Shown here piece by piece: positions 1 through 8,413 of a DNA stretch of 52,792 nt. The notes beneath the pieces were generated by a model. It was not told the origin of the DNA. It was given only the letters and a program-made list of their open reading frames with translations, and made no database searches. Source of the stretch: Candidatus Nanopelagicaceae bacterium (GTDB lineage Bacteria > Actinomycetota > Actinomycetes > Nanopelagicales > Nanopelagicaceae); assembly GCA_018882885.1 (NCBI GenBank), contig VERG01000011.1, positions 1 to 52,792 of the forward strand, in the 5' to 3' direction. Numbering within the stretch: position 1 is the stretch's first letter; every line of letters begins with the position of its first letter. The position numbers were made by a program, and so were the translations under genes.

Positions 1-188
1 GTATTGGAAACACCTTTGTTCCAAATTAATTTTTTTCCAGATTTGATACAGGTATAGGTCTTGCCCTTGGAAACTGTCTTCTGACCTACTTTTTTGCAGC
101 TTGCGCCGGGTTTTACAGCGCTAAATACTGGGGTTGAGGCGAGTAGAGCTAATGAAAGTGCTGCGGCTATAACGCGGCCAAACTTCAT
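1..188 (-). CDS. Partial secreted protein with Cys-motif repeat (C-terminus beyond window)
   Basis: Reading from the ATG at 188 gives about 62 residues that run off the window edge. Residues 1-24 are a clear Sec signal peptide: Lys, then a long Ala/Leu stretch ending near FSA. After it comes a small module with two cysteines: a Cys at about residue 31, then YTCIKSGKKLIWNKG near residues 46-60. This pattern (C...G..Y.C.KSGKKL.WN) resembles modules I associate with secreted proteins of acI freshwater Actinobacteria, where they often precede other extracytoplasmic domains; that recollection is not checked. The function is unknown. There is no good Shine-Dalgarno; a weak CACTCT hexamer at 195-200 lies 6 bases upstream of the start. 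Frame and signal peptide make it a real gene. Confidence 0.8.
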   Translation of the reverse strand, partial: MKFGRVIAAALSLALLASTPVFSAVKPGASCKKVGQKTVSKGKTYTCIKSGKKLIWNKGVSN

Positions 189-213
189 GGATTAAGAGTG
201 CCTGAATTAAGAA

Positions 214-238
214 TGGCCCGCCAGTATTTGACGGGCCA
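214..238 (-). terminator. Probable terminator of the rpsF-rplI operon
   Basis: A perfect 7-bp inverted repeat, TGGCCCG (214-220) and CGGGCCA (232-238), flanks an 11-base loop directly downstream of the rplI stop. On the minus strand the stem is followed by an A/T-rich stretch rather than a clean U-tract. Its place between the operon end and the next minus-strand gene fits a terminator. Confidence 0.55.
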
Positions 239-256
239 AACTTTACGTTTTATTAA

Positions 257-700
257 CTAAGCAACAACATTGATGGTGATGTTGGCTGCAACACCGGTCA
301 TCAATGAAACCTTGGCGTTGTGCTTGCCTAGGTTCTTAACATGCTTAACCAACTTGATCTTGTGGCGATCGATATCCAAACCAGTTGCGCTCTTGATAAC
401 AAGTGCAATGTCTTTTTCGGTAACAGAACCAAATAGACGACCGGTTGAACCAACCTTTGCTTTGATTTCAAGTGAAGCCTCTTCCAGCTTTGCCTTGATC
501 TCATTGGCGTGATCCTTATCGCGGATCTCTCGGTTTTGACGAGCGCGACGGATTCCATCGATCTGTGTCTCTCCACCTTTGGACCATGCGATTGCAGATC
601 CACGTGGAATTAGAAAATTGCGTGCATAACCATCTTTGACGGTTACAACATCACCAGCATGGCCAAGGCCTGATACTTCGCGGGTCAGGATTAGTTTCAT
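257..700 (-). CDS. rplI: 50S ribosomal protein L9
   Basis: Binds 23S rRNA domain V at the base of the L1 stalk and helps keep the reading frame. The 147 residues match the usual L9 length. The N-terminal globular domain carries the family signature GYARNFLIP at residues 24-32. A charged connecting helix covers roughly 40-75, and the C-terminal domain starts at GSTGRLFGSVT (84-94). It is the last gene of the rpsF-ssb-rpsR-rplI operon, 12 bases after rpsR, and a hairpin follows it. The same four-gene order is found across Actinobacteria. Confidence 0.97.
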   Translation of the reverse strand: MKLILTREVSGLGHAGDVVTVKDGYARNFLIPRGSAIAWSKGGETQIDGIRRARQNREIRDKDHANEIKAKLEEASLEIKAKVGSTGRLFGSVTEKDIALVIKSATGLDIDRHKIKLVKHVKNLGKHNAKVSLMTGVAANITINVVA

Positions 701-712
701 TGTTGATACTCC

Positions 713-991
713 TTATCGCGCTGTTGATGTGTAAGGAAGTAGCGCGACTTCGCGGCTGTTCTTTACGGCATCAGCAATCTGACGTTGGTGTTGTGTGCAG
801 GCGCCGGTAATACGACGAGCGCGGATCTTGCCGCGATCGGTGATGTATTTACGAAGGGTGGCTACATCTTTGTAATCAATGTAGGTGACCTTGTCACGGC
901 AGAAGCTGCATGGCTTCTTCTTAAACTTCTTATTTAACGCTGGAGAAACCTTTGGCTTCTGCTTCAGCGTCCGGTTAGAACGTGCTCCCAT
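713..991 (-). CDS. rpsR: 30S ribosomal protein S18, zinc-binding (C+) form
   Basis: Partner of S6 on the 30S platform. The 92 residues contain the S18 core ([17 protein letters not shown], then [10 protein letters not shown]). C28 and C31 in PCSFC plus C65 and H68 in ACTQH give a probable four-ligand zinc site. This is the C+ paralogue type, which in many Actinobacteria can be swapped for a zinc-free copy under zinc starvation. No second copy is in this window. Third gene of the rpsF operon. Confidence 0.96.
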   Translation of the reverse strand: MGARSNRTLKQKPKVSPALNKKFKKKPCSFCRDKVTYIDYKDVATLRKYITDRGKIRARRITGACTQHQRQIADAVKNSREVALLPYTSTAR

Positions 992-1042
992 TGTGGTGCT
1001 CCTTGTTTTGGGCCCGCTTTTTAAGGCGGAATGGTTGGTTAA

Positions 1043-1534
1043 TTAAAAGGGTGGTTGATCATCTGCGGTAGTGGAGGTCCATCCGCCGCCGACATTTGAA
1101 GGTGTAGACCATGGGTCGTCAGAGGATTCAGTAGGTGCGGAGAATCCACCGCCATTGCCACCAGGACGTGATGTCTTAGTGACCTTTGCGGTTGCGTTAC
1201 GTAGAGAAGGACCAACCTCATCTACTTCGACTTCAAAGACGGTGCGCTTTTCGCCCTCTTTGGTTTCGTAGGAGCGCTGCTTCAAACGACCAGAAACAAT
1301 AACGCGCATTCCGCGGGTTAAAGACTCTGCAACATTTTCTGCGGCTTGACGCCAAATCTGACAATTAAGGAAAAGAGTGTCTCCATCTTTCCATTCATTG
1401 GTTTGACGATCCATGTAACGCGGTGTTGAAGCGACCGTGAACTTTGCAACTGCAGCACCTGATGGTGTGAAGCGAAGCTCTGGGTCATTTGTTAAATTAC
1501 CAACGAGTGTAATTTGTGTATCTCCGGCTGCCAT
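1043..1534 (-). CDS. ssb: Single-stranded DNA-binding protein
   Basis: Coats single-stranded DNA during replication and repair. The OB-fold occupies roughly residues 1-110 ([13 protein letters not shown] at the N-terminus; [18 protein letters not shown] in the middle). A Gly/Ser/Thr-rich disordered linker follows. The protein ends in the acidic tip DDQPPF, which recruits partner proteins. Its 163 residues are typical. An AGAGGA Shine-Dalgarno precedes the ATG. It lies between rpsF and rpsR, the conserved operon place. Confidence 0.97.
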   Translation of the reverse strand: MAAGDTQITLVGNLTNDPELRFTPSGAAVAKFTVASTPRYMDRQTNEWKDGDTLFLNCQIWRQAAENVAESLTRGMRVIVSGRLKQRSYETKEGEKRTVFEVEVDEVGPSLRNATAKVTKTSRPGGNGGGFSAPTESSDDPWSTPSNVGGGWTSTTADDQPPF

Positions 1535-1580
1535 TTTTTATCCTCTATCTACTTTATGTGGTCTCTACTTATGTGCGGAT

Positions 1581-1865
1581 TTATTCAGGACGGACAACTT
1601 TTGTACGAAGCACAGCTTCGTTCAGATTTAGTTGACGATCCAACTCTTTGATTGCGGCTGGTTCACAGTGCATATCAACGACGGCATAAATTCCTTCGCT
1701 CTTTTTCGCGATTTCAAATGCCATACGACGTTTGCCCCAGATGTCGAGCTTGTCGACTCGTCCTCCGGATTCTTTGATGATCTTGAGATATGTCTCAAGA
1801 CTTGGTGCAACTGTGCGTTCTTCTAGATCGGGATCTAGGATCACCATTAGTTCATAGCGACGCAT
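1581..1865 (-). CDS. rpsF: 30S ribosomal protein S6
   Basis: Binds the 30S platform as a dimer with S18. The 94 residues begin [16 protein letters not shown] and hold the family pattern [12 protein letters not shown] and EGIYAVVDM. First gene of the operon. Its strong Shine-Dalgarno, GGAGGTG, lies inside a predicted leader hairpin (1872-1924) that could let the S6:S18 complex repress the operon. The start is fixed by that Shine-Dalgarno and by family alignment. Confidence 0.97.
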   Translation of the reverse strand: MRRYELMVILDPDLEERTVAPSLETYLKIIKESGGRVDKLDIWGKRRMAFEIAKKSEGIYAVVDMHCEPAAIKELDRQLNLNEAVLRTKVVRPE

Positions 1866-1871
1866 GCGTTT

Positions 1872-1924
1872 AACCCACCTCCTCTGGACTCATACGGCTA
1901 CGGTCTTTCCGTAGCAGGAGGGTT
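1872..1924 (-). promoter_or_regulatory. rpsF leader hairpin masking the ribosome-binding site (candidate S6:S18 autoregulatory element)
   Basis: On the minus strand AACCCTCCT (1924-1916) pairs with AGGA-GGT-GGGTT (1883-1872), with a 3-base bulge. Inside sits a 7-bp hairpin, GCTACGG/CCGTAGC (1897-1903 with 1909-1915), and a 13-base one-sided loop. The masked strand contains the rpsF Shine-Dalgarno. A CCG lies at the junction of the inner stem and the loop. Known S6:S18 leader elements combine a hairpin with a bulged CCG; assigning this one to that class is inference. Confidence 0.5.
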
Positions 1925-1931
1925 GCTGCGA

Positions 1932-1969
1932 TTTCACTTGTAAAAGGCCGGGTGGCCTTAAAAGTGAAG
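1932..1969 (-). terminator. Extended hairpin between GT87 gene and rpsF leader
   Basis: Plus-strand TTCACTT (1932-1938 region) pairs with AAGTGAA (about 1962-1968), and inner AAGGCC/GGCCTT flank a short loop. The hairpin lies just after the stop of the GT87 gene and before the rpsF leader. It is best read as a terminator or attenuator for the ponA-GT87 transcript. No long U-tract follows. Confidence 0.4.
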
Positions 1970-1979
1970 GAGGGTAAGC

Positions 1980-3182
1980 CTAGCCGTGGGTACTGTCAGG
2001 GAGAAATTCGAGCAGATTGCCCTGTGAACGGGGGCGGGCTGTGCGTATCAGATTGGCGCAGAAGTAGGCCAGGCCGGCTACGCGGATAAATATGGTGAGG
2101 GCGTAGAAGTTTTCGGGGAGGCCGAACTTGGCCCCGGTGTAGCTGGCTAGGTACTGCCAGATCGCAAAGTGATACAGCGCTTCGGTACCTTGCCAGATCC
2201 AAAATGCTTTTCGTTCATGATCCTTTGTCATAGCCAGGACCGCAAGTGGTGTTAACCAAAGAATGTACTGAGGTGAGTAAACCTTTGAAATGGTGACAAA
2301 GGCGGCCACAGTTAAGAATGCGATTAGAACTAGATTTTCAAAATCGGTGCGATGTTCGGTGATTGAAAAGTAAAGCACGCCGATTGCACCTAAGGCTAAA
2401 ACAAAGGCGATGATGGTTAAGTTATTTAAATTTCCGGATGGTAGATCAAGCAGCGCTGCGGCGTACCAAAGAGAGCCTAAATCATTATCTCTTTCGATAT
2501 TTAATTTGAAGAAACGCCACCAACCATCAAAGCTATTTGTGGCGAAGGGCAGGTTAATTACCAACCAGGATCCAATTGTTATTAATAAATATCTTGCTAG
2601 ATCTTTGAAGGCTTTGTTTTTCCAGAAGATCAGCGCGATACCAAAAAGCATTACTCCGGGATAAAACTTGGTGGCGATCGCTACCCCTAAAAATAAAGCG
2701 GAGAGATCCATTTTGTTATCTTTGTAAAAATAAAGGGAGAGCAAAGCAAATAAAACCGCGTAGATATCCCAGTTAATTAACAACGAGCCAAATACTGCGG
2801 GAGCGATCGGAAAGAGGGCAACATAATCTGGTTTTAAACGCCAGAGAATAAATACTGAGACGAAAAGTAAGAGGATTATTAGAAGTGCGTTGATATCAAA
2901 GTAGGTGCGATAGCCGCCCTGGTCATCAACCAACAAACCAGTTGCCCACATAACCACACCGGTAAGTACTGGATACTCCACGGCGTTATCAGCAGAGGCG
3001 TATGGCCATTTATCGGTGTTAATTTCTCGAGCCCCATAAAGCGCTGAGATATCGGAGTAACACATATGCACATAAACATCGGGGCTGACCCAGTTGGTGC
3101 CTCGGCAGTGATTGAACTTTAGAAAGGAGAAAAGTGCCGCGATTAGCGCAACTATGGCCACTACCCGTGCGGTTTTGATCAT
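1980..3182 (-). CDS. GT87-family (DUF2029) polyprenyl-phosphate-dependent glycosyltransferase
   Basis: A polytopic membrane protein of 400 residues with about ten hydrophobic helices. It has the GT-C layout, with an acidic extracytoplasmic loop after the first helix (YSDI near residue 43, then EYPVLTG). It matches the GT87 family in size, hydropathy and context. The M. tuberculosis gene next to ponA1 (Rv0051) is the positional counterpart. GT87 members such as PimE use polyprenyl-phosphate mannose to extend envelope glycolipids; the substrate here is not visible. It overlaps the ponA stop by 4 bases (ATGA), so the two are translationally coupled. Confidence 0.8.
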   Translation of the reverse strand: MIKTARVVAIVALIAALFSFLKFNHCRGTNWVSPDVYVHMCYSDISALYGAREINTDKWPYASADNAVEYPVLTGVVMWATGLLVDDQGGYRTYFDINALLIILLLFVSVFILWRLKPDYVALFPIAPAVFGSLLINWDIYAVLFALLSLYFYKDNKMDLSALFLGVAIATKFYPGVMLFGIALIFWKNKAFKDLARYLLITIGSWLVINLPFATNSFDGWWRFFKLNIERDNDLGSLWYAAALLDLPSGNLNNLTIIAFVLALGAIGVLYFSITEHRTDFENLVLIAFLTVAAFVTISKVYSPQYILWLTPLAVLAMTKDHERKAFWIWQGTEALYHFAIWQYLASYTGAKFGLPENFYALTIFIRVAGLAYFCANLIRTARPRSQGNLLEFLPDSTHG

Positions 3183-5200
3183 GGGGTTGGAACTAGGTAC
3201 TTCTTAAGTGCTTTAGTGCAGAACTCAGAGAGATCTTTATTTACTCCGGTTAAATCAGCGGTGGCACACCATGTAGCGGCGGTCGCTGGCGCGATGGTTG
3301 GAACTGGATTTGGAATTGGGAAAGCTTCAGTGCCACCAATGTGGGATGGTGGTAGGAAATCTAATTTTGGTTGGCCTTTAAGTGCGACCTTCATGTACGC
3401 ATTCCAAATTCTTGCTGGGAAGGAGCCGCCGGTTACTGAGGTTAAACCGCCAATACCGTTGAGTGATTGAGTGGCATCATCACGGTAAAAGGCGATTGAG
3501 GTAGCAAGTTGTGGTGTGTAACCACTAAACCAAGCAGAAGCATTTGATTGTGAGGTTCCGGTTTTACCTGCAGCAGGACGACCAAAACCACGTAACGCTG
3601 ATGATGCGGTACCGGCGCGAACAACTTCACCAAGTGCGTAACTCAAATCCGCCATAACAGATTCATCAAATACCTGTTCGGTTTCAATGCGGGATTGATA
3701 AAGAATGCCTTTGTTAGGTCCTAAAACCTCTTTAACCATAAAAGGTTTGGAGCGCACACCATTGGCGGCAAATGTGGCGTAAGAGTTAGCAACATCAATA
3801 ACACGTGGACTTGGCACACCAAGCACAACAGATGGTGAAGGCACCATCGCAACTGACTCTGGAATGCCGGCGCGACGGGCAACTTCAATTACTTTGTCTA
3901 CACCAACTTTGATACCGAGTGGCACATAAACAGTATTGATTGATGATGCGCTGGCTTGCAGCAATGAAACATCACCAAATGATTTGTTGCCGTAATTAGA
4001 AACCTCGTAAGGACGACCATTGAAATCATCAAATATCAATGGACCGTTTCCATTCCAAACGCTGGCCAAAGAGATTCCTTGCTCGAGCGCTGCGATAAGA
4101 GCAAATGGTTTGAAGGTTGAACCAGCCTGGGTAATTCCCTGGGTGGCATCATTTAACTGGCGCTCTAAGTAATCCTTACCGCCATACATCGCAACAATCT
4201 CGCCGGTGCCGGGGCGGATAGAAACCAAGCCAATATGAAGGTTGTCTGGTGCTTTCTTTGGGGCTTGGTTAAATACCGCGGCTTCAGCAGCAAGCTGTGC
4301 ATCTTTTTCTAGAGTGGTGCGCACAATCAAACCACCGATCATGAGCTGCTCATCGGCAAAGCCAAGTGCGTTTAACTCTTTGCGTACCGCTTCAATTAAA
4401 TGTCCTTTGTTGCCGGCAAGCTGACCGGTAGAAAGTCTGGGTCTAATGCTGGGGAGTTTTTTCTTGAACTTTTCCGCATCTGATTTTTCTAGCCAACCTT
4501 CGCTGACCATATTGTTTAAGACATATTTATAACGTGACTCAAGACGCTCCTTGTTGCCTTCACGGTAATCAGGATCGTAATAACCTGGAGAGCGCAGAAT
4601 TGAAGCAAGGACTGCAGCCTGCGGAATACTTAATTGATCAACGCTGCGGCCAAAGTAAACCTGGGATGCGGTTTCGACACCGTATGCGGCGCGGCCGAAA
4701 TAAATAGTGTTTAGGTAATTTTCGAGTATCTGATCTTTTGATAATTGGTTCTCTAATTTAATTGCGATTATCAACTCGATAATTTTGCGTTGGATGGTGC
4801 GATCTGCGGTGAGAAAAGCGGTCTTTGCGTATTGCTGTGTGATTGTGGAGCCGCCCTGCAAACCGCGGCCTAATGCGGTGTTGATGGCACCACGCAAAAT
4901 TGCGATTGGATTAAAGGCGCCTTGCGAATAAAAGTTTTTATCTTCCGCTGCTAAAACCGCATGACGGAGATCTAGTGGGATTCTGGCCAAGGGCAAGCTG
5001 GTGCGATTTTGGGCACCGATACGACCTACTTCATCGCCATCGGCGTATTGAATGATGGTGGCCTGCGAATTTACATACTCGTTGGGATCTGGAATATCAG
5101 TAGTGAAGTAAGCGATGGTGAAAGCTGTGGCACCAATTAGAAAAAAGAAGCCGCCAACTTTCAGCAGAAGGCGAACGCCTTTTGTTTTCAGCCACTCCAT
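3179..5200 (-). CDS. ponA: Bifunctional class A penicillin-binding protein
   Basis: Polymerises and cross-links peptidoglycan outside the membrane. A short cytoplasmic tail and one membrane helix (about 12-33) precede a GT51 transglycosylase domain with catalytic E86 in AAEDKNF and the GGSTITQQ motif (117-124). The transpeptidase domain carries S361-TFK, S420-I-N and K546-T-G. At 673 residues it is compact and lacks the long Pro-rich cytoplasmic and PASTA tails of mycobacterial PonA1. A TACCCT hexamer ends 6 bases before the ATG, so a leaderless transcript is likely in addition to read-through from the upstream DUF5318 gene. Confidence 0.95.
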   Translation of the reverse strand: MEWLKTKGVRLLLKVGGFFFLIGATAFTIAYFTTDIPDPNEYVNSQATIIQYADGDEVGRIGAQNRTSLPLARIPLDLRHAVLAAEDKNFYSQGAFNPIAILRGAINTALGRGLQGGSTITQQYAKTAFLTADRTIQRKIIELIIAIKLENQLSKDQILENYLNTIYFGRAAYGVETASQVYFGRSVDQLSIPQAAVLASILRSPGYYDPDYREGNKERLESRYKYVLNNMVSEGWLEKSDAEKFKKKLPSIRPRLSTGQLAGNKGHLIEAVRKELNALGFADEQLMIGGLIVRTTLEKDAQLAAEAAVFNQAPKKAPDNLHIGLVSIRPGTGEIVAMYGGKDYLERQLNDATQGITQAGSTFKPFALIAALEQGISLASVWNGNGPLIFDDFNGRPYEVSNYGNKSFGDVSLLQASASSINTVYVPLGIKVGVDKVIEVARRAGIPESVAMVPSPSVVLGVPSPRVIDVANSYATFAANGVRSKPFMVKEVLGPNKGILYQSRIETEQVFDESVMADLSYALGEVVRAGTASSALRGFGRPAAGKTGTSQSNASAWFSGYTPQLATSIAFYRDDATQSLNGIGGLTSVTGGSFPARIWNAYMKVALKGQPKLDFLPPSHIGGTEAFPIPNPVPTIAPATAATWCATADLTGVNKDLSEFCTKALKKYLVPTP

Positions 5201-5206
5201 AAGTAA

Positions 5207-5212
5207 AGGGTA
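5207..5212 (-). promoter_or_regulatory. -10 hexamer TACCCT for leaderless ponA mRNA
   Basis: The hexamer ends 6 bases before the ponA ATG and no Shine-Dalgarno lies between. It fits the TANNNT pattern seen at many starts in this window. Not experimentally shown. Confidence 0.5.
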
Positions 5213-5218
5213 TCTCGA

Positions 5219-5617
5219 TTAAAGGGTCTTAACTTTGCGCGGCGGCTTACGATCCTTACCATCGCCCAATAAATAAGAGGCGGTGAGGTGATTCCAGCCG
5301 CAACCTAAACAAACCTCAACAACATAAACCCGAAACTCTCCATACTCTGATTGCATCTCTTCTAACTCAGCGTTGGTCTTGATACGACCTGAGTATTGGC
5401 CGAGTTGATCACCAAATGTGTATTGCAGTTCGGTGACTTTATCTTTGCGACACATTGGACAGTCACGGTCTGTGAGTTCGCCGTGGTGTTTTGCGGCGCG
5501 ACGTAGATATGGATCGGCATCACATGCATCTGAGGTGGTGTTAAGTCCGCGGTAAATGCTGGCGATTGTGGCGCGCTTCTTCAGAGCGAAATCAACATAG
5601 GCGCGTTTGGACCACAT
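5219..5617 (-). CDS. DUF5318 family zinc-ribbon-like protein
   Basis: A 132-residue cytoplasmic protein. Two CxxC pairs, C53/C56 (CPMC) and C103/C106 (CLGC), suggest a zinc ribbon. An acidic patch lies between them and the C-terminus is basic. It matches the actinobacterial DUF5318 family, found beside ponA1 as Rv0049 in M. tuberculosis. The function is unknown; conserved placement suggests a link to envelope growth. Its stop is 18 bases before ponA. A TATCCT hexamer sits 6 bases before the ATG. Confidence 0.85.
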   Translation of the reverse strand: MWSKRAYVDFALKKRATIASIYRGLNTTSDACDADPYLRRAAKHHGELTDRDCPMCRKDKVTELQYTFGDQLGQYSGRIKTNAELEEMQSEYGEFRVYVVEVCLGCGWNHLTASYLLGDGKDRKPPRKVKTL

Positions 5618-5623
5618 AGGTGA

Positions 5624-5629
5624 AGGATA
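5624..5629 (-). promoter_or_regulatory. -10 hexamer TATCCT for leaderless DUF5318 mRNA
   Basis: Ends 6 bases before the ATG at 5617; no Shine-Dalgarno. It is arranged back to back with the MFS promoter in a 40-base divergent gap. Confidence 0.5.
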
Positions 5630-5645
5630 AAGCTAAAAACTTAAC

Positions 5646-5651
5646 TACGCT
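5646..5651 (+). promoter_or_regulatory. -10 hexamer TACGCT for leaderless MFS mRNA
   Basis: Ends 6 bases before the GTG at 5658. An ATG overlapping this start (5656) is followed at once by TGA, so it cannot be used. Confidence 0.5.
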
Positions 5652-5657
5652 TTCCAT

Positions 5658-6947
5658 GTGAATTTTAGGCAGGCTCTAAGGAAAACCGCAGTGGGAAGGT
5701 TGCTCGCAGTTCGTTGGATGGGCCAATTAACTGATGGCATCTTTCAATCTGCGCTGGCCTCTTTTGTTTTATTCTCACCAGAGCGTCAGCCTGATGCGAA
5801 ATCAGCAGCGGTGGCCTTTGCGGTTGTGTTGTTGCCTTACTCATTAGTGGGGCCCTTTGTCGGAACTATCTTGGATCGAGTCTCTAGACAACGGGTAATT
5901 CTTTTCTCAAATTTATTTAGAGCATTTACTTTGATTTTTATTGCTGGCTTAGTGCGCAATGGTGCAACCGGTGTCGAGTTAACATTTTTTGTATTGCTGG
6001 CATTTGGTGTGAATCGTTTGATTTTGGCGGGATTATCTGCCGGCCTGCCATTGTTAATTGATCTCTCAGGTACTCAAGGCCGCAACAATTTAGTTTCGAT
6101 TAATGCAACTGCGGTTACCGGTGGAACGGTATTTGTTGTGCTGGGTGGTGGCATTGGAATTGGATTGCGTGGGTTGTTTGAGGGCCGGATGAACGCCAAT
6201 CAAGCTGATGGCATTTTGATAACAGTGGCTGCGGCCTGCTTCTTTGTCGCCGGATTGTTGGCGCTACGTATAAAAAAGGAGCAGTTGGGGCCGCTGCCTC
6301 ATGAGGTAAAAAAGCAGAGTGTTGGTGCGGCTTATCAGGAGATGGTGGCGGGCGCGAAGTTTCTCTATCAAATCCGGGATTGCTTCCTTGGCATCACAGC
6401 TACCGCGGTACAACGTGGTGGTTTAACGGCGTTAACTTTGATGGCGCTGTTGCTAAATCGCAACACCTTCAACGATCCAGCAAATCCAGAGAGTGGATTG
6501 GCTGGCTTTGCCTTTGCAATAACAATCGCTGGAATTGGCATAACCATTGGTGCGGTAATCGCACCTTTTGGGGTGCAACGCTTTGGTAGACATGCCTGGA
6601 TCCGTTATTCATTATTTGCCAGCGCGGTACTACCAGTGGCTTTGGCCTTAGAACAAAATGAGTTGTTTTTAGTGGCTACTGGATTTTTTACCGGTATGGC
6701 AGGACAGGGCGTTAAAGTTACAAATGATGCTTTGGTGCAATCAAAGATTATTGATGAGTACCGCGGCAGAGTGTTTGCGGTTTACGATGTAATGGTCAAC
6801 GCCGGAATTGTTAGTGGTGCGATCATCGCCGCTTTTGTTTTGCCACCAGATGGGGTATCACCTGTGTTACCAACCTTGATTGCACTTAGCTATGTATTAG
6901 TTGCATTGATATTGCTGCGACCAAAACAATTTAACTCTGATTTTTAG
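5658..6947 (+). CDS. Major facilitator superfamily transporter
   Basis: A 429-residue protein with about twelve hydrophobic segments. The loop motif DRVSRQRVILFSNLFRA after helix 2 matches the MFS cytoplasmic-loop signature (G/D-x-x-x-D-R-x-x-R). It resembles the MFS_3/enterobactin-exporter-like branch common in Actinobacteria. The substrate is not visible. GTG start with a leaderless promoter hexamer. Its end overlaps the convergent CCA-adding enzyme gene by 17 bases. Confidence 0.82.
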   Translation: MNFRQALRKTAVGRLLAVRWMGQLTDGIFQSALASFVLFSPERQPDAKSAAVAFAVVLLPYSLVGPFVGTILDRVSRQRVILFSNLFRAFTLIFIAGLVRNGATGVELTFFVLLAFGVNRLILAGLSAGLPLLIDLSGTQGRNNLVSINATAVTGGTVFVVLGGGIGIGLRGLFEGRMNANQADGILITVAAACFFVAGLLALRIKKEQLGPLPHEVKKQSVGAAYQEMVAGAKFLYQIRDCFLGITATAVQRGGLTALTLMALLLNRNTFNDPANPESGLAGFAFAITIAGIGITIGAVIAPFGVQRFGRHAWIRYSLFASAVLPVALALEQNELFLVATGFFTGMAGQGVKVTNDALVQSKIIDEYRGRVFAVYDVMVNAGIVSGAIIAAFVLPPDGVSPVLPTLIALSYVLVALILLRPKQFNSDF

Positions 6948-8367
6948 TCCACCAGTTTTTTAACTCTTGCTCGGCGCGCTCAGTACCAAGCGGTCCATGC
7001 TCGAGTCGTAGTTCGAGAAGATACTCATAAGCCTTGCCGATTATTGGGCCAGCCGGAACACCAAGTAGTTGCATAATGGCATGGCCATCTAGATCAGGTC
7101 TGATCTTTAAAAGCTCCTCCTGCTCCATCAAAGTTTGAATCCGATTTTCTAAATCATCATAATGATTAGCTAACCGTTCGGCTTTTTTCAGATTTCTTGT
7201 GGTGCAATCAGCCCGGGTTAAAACATGAAGATGGGTTAACAAATCGCCGGCATCGCGCACATAACGGCGCACCGCAGAATCGGTCCAAGCGCCATCGCCA
7301 TAACCATGAAAACGTAGGTGCAAAAAGACCAATTGAGAGACCTCTTCAACTATGTGATGGTCAAAACGCAGCTTTTTTAAACGCTCTTTTGTTAGGCGGG
7401 AGCCAACTACCTCGTGGTGATGAAAGGAAACCCCGCCACCAGGAATTAAGGCTCTGGTTTTTGGTTTACCGATGTCATGCAACAAAGCAGCTAACCGGGA
7501 AATTAAATTCTTTCCACCTAACCGGTGTTCTAAAGCAATGGATTGCTCAAGCACCGTGAGGCTGTGCTCATATACATCTTTATGGTGATGATGTTCATCA
7601 ATCTCAAGCCGCAGCTTTGGTATCTCTGGCAGGAACTTCTCACAAAGCCCGGTATCGACCAGAATTGTTATTCCAATACGAGGGTTGTCAGAGAGCAGGG
7701 TTTTTGCAAACTCATCGCGGATGCGTTCGGCGGAGATAATGGATAGGCGATCAGCCATTTCTTTCATTGCATTTAAAACATCATCTTCTATTGCAAAGTT
7801 TAACTGTGCGGCAAATCTTGCAGCACGCAACATACGAAGCGGGTCATCAGAGAATGACAGTTGCGGTTTGGTTGGGGTGCGCAAAATCTTACGTAGTAGA
7901 TCAGTAACACCGTTGTGGGGATCAATAAACTCTGGCTTGTCGGTAGTTAACTCGATCGCCATTGCGTTAACCGTGAAGTCGCGACGCAACAAATCACCCT
8001 CGATGTTGTCGCCAAAGTTAACCTCAGGTTTTCGGGAATCTGCTTCATAACTATCAGCACGATAAGTTGTGACCTCAATAGTTGAATCTGATTTTTTTGC
8101 ACCGATGGTGCCGAATTTAATTCCAACATCCCAAACATCATCAGCCCATTTTTTTAAAATCTTTTTAGTATCTTCTGGACGAGCATCGGTTGTGAAATCT
8201 AAATCATTTCCCAAACGATTTAGTAATGCGTCGCGGACTGGGCCACCTACTAGTGCGAGACGGAAACCATTTGCTTTGAACTGCGCCGCAAGATCAAAGG
8301 CCAGCGGGGCGCGCTCACGCAAAGCTGAGATAGCGATCTCACTTGCCGCAGAGTGTGGGGTTTCCAT
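6931..8367 (-). CDS. cca: CCA-adding tRNA nucleotidyltransferase
   Basis: Adds or repairs the 3' CCA of tRNAs. The N-terminal nucleotidyltransferase domain has GGPVRD (41-46), the catalytic DLD (55-57) and RRDFT (129-133), typical of class II enzymes. A C-terminal HD domain is present (H297-D298 in LLHDIGK) with a His-rich stretch just before it. Length is 478 residues, close to actinobacterial PcnA. The need is clear here: the Ile, Ala and Arg tRNAs in this window lack an encoded CCA. It diverges from the NUDIX gene by 46 bases, as pcnA and mutT4 do in mycobacteria. Two hexamers (TAGGCT and TAACCT) lie 3 and 9 bases upstream of the ATG. Confidence 0.94.
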   Translation of the reverse strand: METPHSAASEIAISALRERAPLAFDLAAQFKANGFRLALVGGPVRDALLNRLGNDLDFTTDARPEDTKKILKKWADDVWDVGIKFGTIGAKKSDSTIEVTTYRADSYEADSRKPEVNFGDNIEGDLLRRDFTVNAMAIELTTDKPEFIDPHNGVTDLLRKILRTPTKPQLSFSDDPLRMLRAARFAAQLNFAIEDDVLNAMKEMADRLSIISAERIRDEFAKTLLSDNPRIGITILVDTGLCEKFLPEIPKLRLEIDEHHHHKDVYEHSLTVLEQSIALEHRLGGKNLISRLAALLHDIGKPKTRALIPGGGVSFHHHEVVGSRLTKERLKKLRFDHHIVEEVSQLVFLHLRFHGYGDGAWTDSAVRRYVRDAGDLLTHLHVLTRADCTTRNLKKAERLANHYDDLENRIQTLMEQEELLKIRPDLDGHAIMQLLGVPAGPIIGKAYEYLLELRLEHGPLGTERAEQELKNWWTKNQS

Positions 8368-8400
8368 ATGAGCCTAAGGTTACCGACCAGCTTCCAACAG

Positions 8401-8406
8401 TAGGCT
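8401..8406 (+). promoter_or_regulatory. -10 hexamer TAGGCT for leaderless NUDIX mRNA
   Basis: Ends 7 bases before the ATG at 8414 with no Shine-Dalgarno between. It would drive the whole NUDIX-DUF6049-murJ run. Confidence 0.5.
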
Positions 8407-8413
8407 TACCTTT

